From: an uncultured Clostridia bacterium
Lineage (GTDB): Bacteria; Bacillota; Clostridia; Oscillospirales; Oscillospiraceae
Assembly (NCBI GenBank): GCA_937892865.1
Contig: CALBJG010000027.1
Span: forward strand, 1-12,630
Direction of reading: 5' to 3'
DNA: 12,630 bases
Shown here one piece after another: positions 6,220-12,351 of the stretch. Numbering within the stretch: the stretch's first letter is position 1; each line of letters begins with the position of its first letter. The notes under the pieces were generated by a model. The model did not search any database and was not told where the DNA came from. It was given only the letters and a program-made list of their open reading frames with translations. The translations under genes and the position numbers were made by a program.

Positions 6220-7365
6220 TTGCAGACAACATACGAACACGCCTTTATCCGTCTGCGGCAATTTATGGCAAAAAATCTGGTGATGCTGGTTGCCCTGGTG
6301 GCGGCAGTGGTCACCTGCTTTTTCGTGCCGGTGGACCGGGAGTATCTCGGCTATTTTGATGTAAAAACACTCACCTGCCTTTTTTGTGTGCTGGCAGTGG
6401 TTTGCGCTTTGAAAAATATCCGGTTTTTTTACATTCTTGCCCAGAAGATCGTTGTATGCTGCAAAAATGCCCGGTTGAGTATCTTGGCGTTGGTTTACAT
6501 AACTTTTATCGGATCGATGCTCATTGCCAACGATATGGCGCTTTTGACCTTTCTTCCCTTGGGTTACTTCGTTCTGGGCAGTACCGGCAAGACCAAATAT
6601 ATGGCCTTTACCTTTATTATGCAGAACATCGCCGCCAATTTAGGCGGTATGCTCACCCCTTTCGGCAACCCTCAAAACTTATATCTGTACACAAAATTTC
6701 AAATTCCCACCGGAGAGTTTATGCAGATCATGGCGATTCCTTTCGCAATCTCCATTGGGCTGATCACCCTTTGCTGTGTGGTGTTTGTCAAACCGGAGCC
6801 GCTGACCGTTCAAGATGCTCCCACCTATCTGCCACCGGCAAAAACAGCCTTGTATTTGGGGCTGTTTATCCTTGCCATCGCCATTGTTTTCCGGGGTATC
6901 CCTTACCAGATCGGTCTTGTGGTCATTCCTGCGGTACTGCTCTTTGTGGACCGAAAGGCGCTAAAGATGGTAGATTACCCTCTGCTTCTTACCTTTGTTT
7001 TCTTCTTCGTTTTTGCCGGCAATATGGCGCGGATCGATGCTATCCGGGATCTGTTTTCCCTGCTGCACCAAAAAAGCACGCTGATCTTCAGCACCGTCAG
7101 TTGTCAGTTCATCAGCAATGTCCCCTCTGCCATTTTGCTCAGCCAGTTTACGGACAATTACCGGGATCTGCTCATCGGTGTCAATATCGGCGGTGTGGGT
7201 ACCCTGATCGCCTCCCTGGCAAGTTTGATCACTTTCCGGGAATACACCAACCACGCCCCGGGCAAACAGCGGCAGTATATCCTGCTGTTCTCCGCTTTTA
7301 ACTTCGGTTTTCTGGTGATTTTGGTCGGCGTTATGCTGGCGCTGAACGCCTTTGGCCTGGGGTAA
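6220..7365 (+). CDS. SLC13/ArsB-type anion permease
   Basis: A 381-residue membrane protein with about ten to eleven hydrophobic segments. The two inverted-half signatures of the ArsB/NhaD/SLC13 (ion transporter) superfamily are visible: ANDMALLTF (Asn104-Asp105) followed by TPFGNPQN (149-153) in the first half, and SNVPSAILLS (299-308) after DYPLLLTFVFFFVFAGNM in the second. These mark a secondary transporter of an inorganic or carboxylate anion coupled to cations; the substrate cannot be decided. TTG 6220 is chosen since AAGAAGGG is 7 bases upstream and the only upstream alternative, GTG 6175, lies in the promoter. At 381 residues it is somewhat short for the superfamily (usually 400-470). 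A new weaker leader separates it from the lipid genes downstream, and I see no terminator after it, so read-through is likely. Confidence 0.87.
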   Translation: MQTTYEHAFIRLRQFMAKNLVMLVALVAAVVTCFFVPVDREYLGYFDVKTLTCLFCVLAVVCALKNIRFFYILAQKIVVCCKNARLSILALVYITFIGSMLIANDMALLTFLPLGYFVLGSTGKTKYMAFTFIMQNIAANLGGMLTPFGNPQNLYLYTKFQIPTGEFMQIMAIPFAISIGLITLCCVVFVKPEPLTVQDAPTYLPPAKTALYLGLFILAIAIVFRGIPYQIGLVVIPAVLLFVDRKALKMVDYPLLLTFVFFFVFAGNMARIDAIRDLFSLLHQKSTLIFSTVSCQFISNVPSAILLSQFTDNYRDLLIGVNIGGVGTLIASLASLITFREYTNHAPGKQRQYILLFSAFNFGFLVILVGVMLALNAFGLG

Positions 7366-7453
7366 GTTCAAAAAAATTTTACTTTTCGTTTACAAGTTTT
7401 TCCCGACTTCTTTTTATGATTTACTGTATTACTCAAAGGAAGCCGGTCTTACA

Positions 7454-8239
7454 ATGAAATCTCTTAAGAAGAAAATATCTTATTGCATTTATCGGATCAT
7501 TCGGTGGTTTGTGTGGGTGTTTTATCCCAAAACCACCCCCGTGGGTGTTGAAAATCTCCCCACGGAACCCTGTTTGATCGTAGGCAATCACACCCAAATG
7601 AACGGACCGATCGTGTGCGAATTGTATTTCCCCATCCCCCGGAAAACCTGGTGCGCCGGGCAGATGATGCGCGTAAAAGAAGTTCCGACATACGCATTTG
7701 GTGATTTTTGGAGCCGCAAACCCAAATGGTGCCGCTGGTTTTATAAGATCCTGTCTTATATCATCGCCCCCATCTCTGCCTGCGTTTTTACCAATGCCCA
7801 AACCATTCCGGTTTATAAAGACACCCGGGTCATCGGCACATTTAAGCAGACCGTAACGACCCTGAAAGAGGGCGTCAGTGTTGTAGTCTTTCCGGAGCAG
7901 GATGCGCCCTACAACCACATTTTGTGTGACTTTCAGGACAAATTCATCGATATTGCCCGGCTGTATTATAAGCAGACCGGAAAGGCGCTTCCTTTTGTGC
8001 CGATGTATATAGCCCCCAAACTGAAAAAATTTTATTTTGGTGAGCCGGTATCCTATGACCCCGACAAACCGATAGAGCAGCAGCGGCAACAGATCAAAGA
8101 AACGCTGATGGAGCGGATCACCGATCTGGCTGTTAACCTCCCCCGGCACAAGGTTGTGCGCTACCGAAATGAATACGGAACAGAAAATCCCTGGAATATC
8201 CCGGCAGGAGGTGCGGAATATGAAACAGCCCGTCGTTGA
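7454..8239 (+). CDS. PlsC-like acyltransferase (1-acylglycerol-3-phosphate acyltransferase family)
   Basis: A 261-residue protein with a hydrophobic N-terminal segment (about 8-25) suited to membrane attachment, then an acyltransferase domain. Motif I reads GNHTQMNGP (His46): the catalytic His is present but the Asp of HxxxxD is Gly51. VVVFPEQDAPYN (Phe146-Glu148) matches the FPEG-type motif III, and IPVYKD the phosphate-binding motif II. The family acylates lysophosphatidate to phosphatidate in phospholipid synthesis; this variant may use another acceptor. ATG 7454 follows AAAGGAAG by 11 bases. An in-frame start at 7352 would overlap the permease and add an unrelated Phe/Tyr-rich stretch, so I reject it. 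The 3' end overlaps the PAP2 gene by 20 bases. Confidence 0.82.
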   Translation: MKSLKKKISYCIYRIIRWFVWVFYPKTTPVGVENLPTEPCLIVGNHTQMNGPIVCELYFPIPRKTWCAGQMMRVKEVPTYAFGDFWSRKPKWCRWFYKILSYIIAPISACVFTNAQTIPVYKDTRVIGTFKQTVTTLKEGVSVVVFPEQDAPYNHILCDFQDKFIDIARLYYKQTGKALPFVPMYIAPKLKKFYFGEPVSYDPDKPIEQQRQQIKETLMERITDLAVNLPRHKVVRYRNEYGTENPWNIPAGGAEYETARR

Positions 8240-8891
8240 CTACCGGCAGTTTCGTCTGCGGAAACTGAACACGCCGGAATTTTCCCATCTCAAACTGCTT
8301 TTGGGTTGGGTAGGATATTTCTGCCTGTATTTTCTCACAGAAAATCTCATCCCGGCAGAACAGTGTACGCCGGTCCATTGGTTTCTGGATGACCTTGTAC
8401 CCTTTTGCGAATGGTTTGTGATCCCCTATTTTTTCTGGTATGGTCTGATCGTTTTCTCTTTGGGGTATTTTCTGCTATACAATGTAGACAGTTTTAAAAA
8501 ACTTTCTGCCTATATCATCGTGACCCAGGTGGTGGCGATGGCCGTTTACATTCTGTGGCCCAACCGGCAGGATCTGCGTCCGACGGAATTTCCCCGGGAC
8601 AATGTACTGACCGACATCATCGCGCTGCTGTACGCCTTTGACACCAATACCGGCGTATGCCCCTCCCTGCATGTAGGGTACTCTTTGGGCATCGCCTCTG
8701 TTTGGCTGAAAGAAAAAGATGCCCATCCCCTGTGGAAGATCTTTGTCGTGATAGCAGTGATTCTGATCTGTCTGTCCACCGCCTTTATCAAGCAACATTC
8801 CACACTGGATATTCTGGCGGCGCTCCCTTTGGGACTCCTTGCAGAGATCCTGGTATTCCACGTCTTTTATAAATCAAAAAAAGCGCCCTGA
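8220..8891 (+). CDS. PAP2-superfamily membrane phosphatase
   Basis: A 223-residue protein with about six membrane segments. The three PAP2 motifs can be read: NRQDLRP (115-121, the first motif ending in RP), CPSLH (Ser149, His151), and STAFIKQHSTLD (Ser186, His193, Asp197), where the usual SR is ST. His151, His193 and Asp197 are the catalytic set. The STxFxKQH form is what I recall from the lipid-acting subgroup close to inositol phosphorylceramide and sphingomyelin synthases. The likely role is dephosphorylation of phosphatidate or another lipid phosphate, or head-group transfer. ATG 8220 has AGGAGG 8 bases upstream and lies inside the end of the acyltransferase gene, so the two are probably translationally coupled, fitting sequential lipid steps. 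Its stop codon lies in the terminator hairpin. Confidence 0.87.
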   Translation: MKQPVVDYRQFRLRKLNTPEFSHLKLLLGWVGYFCLYFLTENLIPAEQCTPVHWFLDDLVPFCEWFVIPYFFWYGLIVFSLGYFLLYNVDSFKKLSAYIIVTQVVAMAVYILWPNRQDLRPTEFPRDNVLTDIIALLYAFDTNTGVCPSLHVGYSLGIASVWLKEKDAHPLWKIFVVIAVILICLSTAFIKQHSTLDILAALPLGLLAEILVFHVFYKSKKAP

Positions 8892-8909
8892 CGGGTGCTT
8901 TTTTTGATT
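8872..8909 (+). terminator. Strong intrinsic terminator overlapping the PAP2 stop codon
   Basis: AATCAAAAAAAGCGCCC (8872-8888) pairs with GGGTGCTTTTTTTGATT (8893-8909), 17 pairs with one G-T, around loop TGAC; the T run is built into the stem. The last PAP2 codons and its TGA (8889-8891) form the left arm and loop. It isolates the alpha/beta hydrolase pair from the upstream genes. Its symmetry could also work in reverse, but no minus gene approaches. Confidence 0.88.
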
Positions 8910-8915
8910 ATTCTC

Positions 8916-8943
8916 TTGCAAAACAAAATCTGTATTGTATAAT
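8916..8943 (+). promoter_or_regulatory. Promoter for the tandem alpha/beta hydrolases
   Basis: TTGCAA (8916-8921), 16-base spacer, perfect TATAAT (8938-8943), 33 bases before the ATG and just past the terminator. Confidence 0.7.
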
Positions 8944-8976
8944 GATTGCAGATATGATAATAAAGGAGAACTGGCT

Positions 8977-9726
8977 ATGGTCTATACAAAAAGCACCTGG
9001 AATGGCTTTCAGCGTCTGGATTTTGAACTGAACGGTCGGGAAGCGATCCTCATTCTTCCGGAGACTTCCGTAGAGGGCAAAAAATGGCTGTTAAAGACCG
9101 AGTATTTTGACGCATTCCCCGCTTTTGAGATCGAAATGGTCAAGCAGGGCTATCACCTTGCCTATATCAAAAACGAGACCCGCTGGCACAAAGACGAAGC
9201 CGACGACGATGCCAAAGCCGCATTGGCGGATTTCCTGGTAAAAGAATTCGGTCTGAACGAAAAGTGCCTGCCGGTAGGTATGAGTTGCGGCGGTATGCAG
9301 GCTGTGTACTTTACCGCCAAGTATCCGGAAAAAGTGGCTGCGCTGTACCTGGACGCCCCGGTTATGAACCTCCTGAGTTGCCCCTGCGCCGCCGGTCGGG
9401 ATGTGGGTGAAAAACAAGCAACCTTTGATTATATGTACGATGAAATGGTGCGCCTCACAGGCCGTACCCTCGTGGATCTTATCAACTACCGCAACCACCC
9501 CATCGACAATGTGGATGCCATTATTGAGAATAATATCCCGGTCATGCTCATTGTCGGCGGCAAGGACATCATCGTTCCCTACGGGGAAAACGGCAAGTTG
9601 CTGGTGGAAAAGATGCGCAAAGCGGGCAAAGATCTGACCCTCATCATCAAACCCGACTGTGAACATCACCCCCACAGCCTTGAGGACCTGACTCCCTTGC
9701 TGGACTTCGTCCGCAAGCATTATTAA
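8977..9726 (+). CDS. Alpha/beta-hydrolase fold protein, paralog 1
   Basis: A 249-residue protein with a serine-hydrolase triad pattern: nucleophile elbow VGMSCGG (Ser103), acid position VGGKDIIVP (Asp197) and a C-terminal His cluster CEHHPHS (His230/231/233). No signal peptide is seen, so it is likely cytosolic. The fold suggests an esterase, lipase or peptidase; the substrate is not evident. The stretch LLSCPCA after LDAPVMN is an unusual Cys pair shared with the neighbour. ATG 8977 follows AAAGGAGAA by 6 bases. An in-frame ATG at 8935 is rejected because it overlaps the -10 element. The paralog starts 12 bases downstream; both should be on one transcript. Confidence 0.88.
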   Translation: MVYTKSTWNGFQRLDFELNGREAILILPETSVEGKKWLLKTEYFDAFPAFEIEMVKQGYHLAYIKNETRWHKDEADDDAKAALADFLVKEFGLNEKCLPVGMSCGGMQAVYFTAKYPEKVAALYLDAPVMNLLSCPCAAGRDVGEKQATFDYMYDEMVRLTGRTLVDLINYRNHPIDNVDAIIENNIPVMLIVGGKDIIVPYGENGKLLVEKMRKAGKDLTLIIKPDCEHHPHSLEDLTPLLDFVRKHY

Positions 9727-9738
9727 GGAGGTAGCGGT

Positions 9739-10485
9739 ATGACCTATTTGGAAAGTCAGTGGAACGGCTTTAAACGGCTGGACTTTGTACTCAATGACCG
9801 TATCGCCATCCTCATCGTCCCGGAAAAACCTTGCGAGGGCAAAAAGTGGCTGTTAAAAACCGAATATTTCGATGCATTTCCCAATTTTGAAATTGAAATG
9901 GTCCGCAGGGGTTATCACCTTGCCTACATCCAAAACGAATCCGGCTGGCATGCCCCCGGCGACAGCGATGCCAAGGCGGCATTGGCAGACTTTTTGGTGA
10001 AAGAGTTCGGTCTGAACGAAAAATGTATGCCCGTGGGTATGAGTTGCGGCGGTCTGCAGGCTATGCATTTTACCGGCAACTATCCGGAAAAGGTGGCTGC
10101 GCTGTACTTAGATGCCCCGGTTATGAATCTTTTAAGTTGTCCCTGCGCCATCGGCAGAGATGTATCGGAGCGGCAGGCGTCTTTTGACCGGATGTACCAC
10201 GGTATGATCAAGACCCACGGTCTGATGGTGGACGGTATGCTGAACTTCCGCAACCACCCCATTGACCAGGCTCACGCCATTATTGAGCATAATATCCCGG
10301 TCATTTTGGTCAGCGGCGATGCGGACTATGTAGTCCCTTACCACGAAAACGGCAAGGCGCTGAAGGAATATCTCCTTGCCCGGGGCGGCAACTACACAGA
10401 GATCATCAAACCCGGCTGTGACCACCACCCCCACGGTTTGGAGGACCCCACACCTTTGGTAGCGTTTACGCAAAAGTATTATTAA
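9739..10485 (+). CDS. Alpha/beta-hydrolase fold protein, paralog 2
   Basis: A 248-residue protein, about two thirds identical to the preceding gene along its whole length, with one codon fewer near residue 74. The triad is conserved: Ser102 in GMSCGG, Asp196 in SGDADYVVP, and a His cluster CDHHPHG (His229/230/232). The first half (KKWLLKTEYFDAFP, DAKAALADFLVKEFG, EKVAALYLDAPVMNLL) is nearly identical; the cap region (about 148-175) and the stretch after the acid differ most, as expected if the two copies have diverged in substrate. AAGGAGG lies 7 bases before the ATG. This is a tandem duplication kept as two intact reading frames. Confidence 0.88.
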   Translation: MTYLESQWNGFKRLDFVLNDRIAILIVPEKPCEGKKWLLKTEYFDAFPNFEIEMVRRGYHLAYIQNESGWHAPGDSDAKAALADFLVKEFGLNEKCMPVGMSCGGLQAMHFTGNYPEKVAALYLDAPVMNLLSCPCAIGRDVSERQASFDRMYHGMIKTHGLMVDGMLNFRNHPIDQAHAIIEHNIPVILVSGDADYVVPYHENGKALKEYLLARGGNYTEIIKPGCDHHPHGLEDPTPLVAFTQKYY

Positions 10486-10496
10486 TACCAACCATA

Positions 10497-10533
10497 TCAT
10501 TGCGAACCGGTGCGCACACCGGTGTGGCAATCT
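10497..10533 (+). repeat. REP-like hairpin, copy 3
   Basis: Outer stem ATTGC (10499-10503) with GCAAT (10527-10531), inner stem CCGGTG (10507-10512) with CACCGG (10517-10522) around loop CGCA. Same architecture as the two copies near 4.9 kb, here as a single unit 11 bases after a stop codon. Confidence 0.75.
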
Positions 10534-10541
10534 ACAGATAC

Positions 10542-10571
10542 AAAAACGCGTGTCGTAAGACACGCGTTTTT
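10542..10571. terminator. Bidirectional intrinsic terminator
   Basis: A perfect 13-bp stem, AAAAACGCGTGTC (10542-10554) with GACACGCGTTTTT (10559-10571), loop GTAA, with U-runs on both strands. It sits between the converging alpha/beta hydrolase and beta-helix genes and serves both. Confidence 0.93.
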
Positions 10572-10573
10572 CT

Positions 10574-11026
10574 TTAGCCAAATTGTTCTTTCGCCAACGC
10601 GATATAGTGGTCTGTTTCTTCCTTCCCGCTGGCAAAAGTGCCATCCGGGAGCATCTTTACCACTTTGGCCGGACTGCCCAGCAGTACCGATCCCGGCTCG
10701 GCATTGGTCTTTCCGGTGACTACCGCTCCGGCGCCTACCAGGCAGTTATCCCCCAGCACCGCGCCGTTTAAGACGATGGCGCCCATACCGATCATACAGT
10801 GGTCGCCTACGGTACACCCGTGGACGATGGCGCCGTGACCGATGGTGCAAAACTTACCGATGGTGGTCTTTTCGTGGATCACACAGTTGTCCTGAACATT
10901 CGTGCCTTCCCCAATGGCGATTGCCCCGGAGTCTCCCCGAAGCACCGCGCCGTACCAAACGCTTACATCTTTCTCTAAAGTCACATCCCCAACAACCGTT
11001 GCGTTGGGCGCGATATAGACAGACAT
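10574..11026 (-). CDS. Gamma-carbonic-anhydrase-like left-handed beta-helix protein
   Basis: A 150-residue protein with hexapeptide repeats (such as IGEGTNVQDN, IGKFCTIGHG, VGDHCMIGMG, LGDNCLVGAG) across about residues 6-115, then a short C-terminal helix. The three zinc ligands of gamma-class enzymes are in place: His51 (VIHEK), His64 and His69 (GHGAIVHG, five apart as in Cam), as are Arg30 and Asp32 (RGD) and Gln45. It therefore fits the YrdA/PaaY-like group, which forms trimers with metal sites between subunits. Carbonic anhydrase activity is known for some members only, so function is uncertain. Start ATG 11026 follows AAGGGGTGAT. It has its own promoter and ends at a strong terminator, so it is monocistronic. 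Confidence 0.92.
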   Translation of the reverse strand: MSVYIAPNATVVGDVTLEKDVSVWYGAVLRGDSGAIAIGEGTNVQDNCVIHEKTTIGKFCTIGHGAIVHGCTVGDHCMIGMGAIVLNGAVLGDNCLVGAGAVVTGKTNAEPGSVLLGSPAKVVKMLPDGTFASGKEETDHYIALAKEQFG

Positions 11027-11048
11027 TCCCCATCACCCCTTTTCTGCT

Positions 11049-11077
11049 ATGTTATCAAACCCTTACCCAAAAGTCAA
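11049..11077 (-). promoter_or_regulatory. Promoter for the beta-helix gene
   Basis: On the minus strand TTGACT (11072-11077), 17-base spacer, TAACAT (11049-11054) with TGA before it (extended -10). The -35 begins inside the right arm of the preceding terminator. Confidence 0.7.
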
Positions 11078-11101
11078 ACCCGGCAGTTACCTGCCGGGTT
11101 T
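11076..11101 (-). terminator. Intrinsic terminator after the racemase/DUF4282 frame
   Basis: AAACCCGGCAG and CTGCCGGGTTT form a perfect 11-bp stem with a four-base loop. On the minus strand the tail is TTTGACTTTT, a broken U-run; on the plus strand the run TTTTTC is better, but no plus gene precedes it. It ends 6 bases before the fusion frame's stop at 11107. Confidence 0.7.
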
Positions 11102-11106
11102 TTCTA

Positions 11107-11445
11107 TTACGCTTCGGTTTCCGGTTTTGTGTCGGTCTCCGCTGCAGGGGTTTCCGGTACTGCAGGAGTTTCCGGTGCTGCAGGTGCAACGGGTGCAACA
11201 GGCGTGGCGGACACGGCTTTCTTATTGGGCAGTTTATTGTTGATATCGATAACATTCTTCACCAACATAATGCCCATCATTGCCAATTCATACACAAGAC
11301 GCAGGGCGATCGGTCCTGCCACGGTGATCAGCAGACCGTACAGGAATGTAGCCTCTTTTCGCATAGTGCTGCCGCTGTAGTAACTAAAACTATAGTGTTC
11401 CTCATAGCCCAGCATAACAAATACGCCAAAGCAAACGCAGGCGAC
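11107..11445 (-). other. DUF4282-like C-terminal membrane segment inside the chimeric frame
   Basis: About 110 codons: two hydrophobic segments with GLLITVAGPIALRLVYELAM between, then KNVIDINNKL, a layout I recall from DUF4282 proteins (about 100-150 residues, function unknown). The usual N-terminal start of such a protein is missing, so this looks like the 3' part of a gene whose 5' end is replaced by racemase sequence. The tail is low-complexity. Confidence 0.55.
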
Positions 11446-12261
11446 AGTTGCCAGCGTCATATACTTGTCCGCCGTGAAGGTACAGCCATAGCTGACCTTA
11501 TCGCCGGGCTGAACTTCCTTTACATAGGTGACCGCTGTGCGCCAGTCCATCACGGGACGCAGCGCCATATCGGTCTGAACAGGCGGATAGCCATACATGC
11601 TGATGCCCGCGCGCACCATATCCATCGCAGCCTCCGGATAGCGGTGGATTGCAGCAGAATTGGCGCAGTGCCGATCAATTCCTGCAGGAAGAAGCTTTGT
11701 CAGTTCGTTGAATCGATCCAGCTGCATGCGGGTATAGGCTTCATCTTCTCCGTCTGCATCCGCAAAATGGGTGAATACACCGGTCAGTCTGACTTGCGGA
11801 CAGGCCTCCAATACATCCAGCATGGCCTGCACTTCCGCCGGATTCCGCACGCCGATGCGGCCCATGCCCGTATCCAGCTTCATGTGGATGAAGCCTTCCC
11901 GGCCTTCTTTGGCCGCCCAGCGCTGCACCGCATGGATCATCCGCGGATCGGTCACTGCCATTGTCAGACCATACCGGACGCCATCGCCGATTTCCATACC
12001 GGATGCCGCACCCAGCACCAGAATAGGCTCGTTGATCCCGGCACGCCGCAGAACAGCGCCCTCATCGGTACGGGCAACCGCAAGCCATTCAGCGCCTGCC
12101 TTCAGAGCATTGCGCGCCACATGGACGATGCCGTGGCCATAAGCGTCCGCCTTGACAACCGCAAGCAGCTTGGTCTTCTCAGGCAGCGAAGCGCGGATCT
12201 GCGCCACGTTATGCCGCAGCGCCGCCAGGTCAATCGTCCGAACCGGATACTGCGTCACCAC
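11107..12261 (-). CDS. alr: Alanine racemase N-domain joined in frame to a DUF4282-like membrane tail (chimeric)
   Basis: A 384-codon frame in two unlike parts. Residues about 1-273 are the PLP-binding barrel of alanine racemase: VVKADAYGHG (PLP Lys37), KLDTGMGRIG, VFTHFADAD, CANSAAIHR and VRAGISMYGY. After TADKYMTLATV, where racemases continue into a GYADG motif with the catalytic Tyr and then a beta-domain, this frame instead runs into membrane segments (ACVCFGVFVML; ATFLYGLLITVAGPIALRLV) like the DUF4282 family, then a Pro/Ala/Glu tail. With no catalytic Tyr and no C-domain it should not racemise alanine. Full length matches neither family. GTG 12261 is preferred because AGAAGGTG lies 6 bases upstream; ATG 12279 (390 residues) has no binding site. 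See the finding on the junction; an assembly join is possible. Confidence 0.7.
   Translation of the reverse strand: MVTQYPVRTIDLAALRHNVAQIRASLPEKTKLLAVVKADAYGHGIVHVARNALKAGAEWLAVARTDEGAVLRRAGINEPILVLGAASGMEIGDGVRYGLTMAVTDPRMIHAVQRWAAKEGREGFIHMKLDTGMGRIGVRNPAEVQAMLDVLEACPQVRLTGVFTHFADADGEDEAYTRMQLDRFNELTKLLPAGIDRHCANSAAIHRYPEAAMDMVRAGISMYGYPPVQTDMALRPVMDWRTAVTYVKEVQPGDKVSYGCTFTADKYMTLATVACVCFGVFVMLGYEEHYSFSYYSGSTMRKEATFLYGLLITVAGPIALRLVYELAMMGIMLVKNVIDINNKLPNKKAVSATPVAPVAPAAPETPAVPETPAAETDTKPETEA
11141..11194 (-). repeat. 18-base tandem repeat coding a Pro/Ala/Glu tail
   Basis: GCTGCAGGGGTTTCCGGT (11141-11158) and ACTGCAGGAGTTTCCGGT (11159-11176) differ at two of 18 bases; a third, degenerate unit follows to 11194. 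On the minus strand they encode TPAAPETPAV-type repeats at the end of the membrane tail. Confidence 0.75.
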
Positions 12262-12322
12262 GCAGCTCACCTTCTTCATACAGATACGTTAACAGCAGCT
12301 GGTGGAATCCAGCCGTGCCGCT

Positions 12323-12351
12323 ATTATATCATATCCTGTCGTGAAATAAAA
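12323..12351 (-). promoter_or_regulatory. Promoter upstream of the racemase frame
   Basis: On the minus strand a perfect TATAAT (12323-12328) with TGA before it (extended -10); the -35 region TTTTAT (12346-12351) is poor. The -10 overlaps the last codons and stop of the upstream membrane-protein gene. The leader between it and the start has a small hairpin, GCTGG/CCAGC. Confidence 0.55.

Noticed and set aside
7352..7453. Upstream extension of the acyltransferase from ATG 7352
   Set aside because: It would overlap the permease stop, has no ribosome site, and adds 34 Phe/Tyr/Lys-rich residues; ATG 7454 has AAAGGAAG upstream.
8154..8219. ATG 8154 as the PAP2 start
   Set aside because: No ribosome site, and it would lengthen the overlap with the acyltransferase; ATG 8220 has a perfect AGGAGG.
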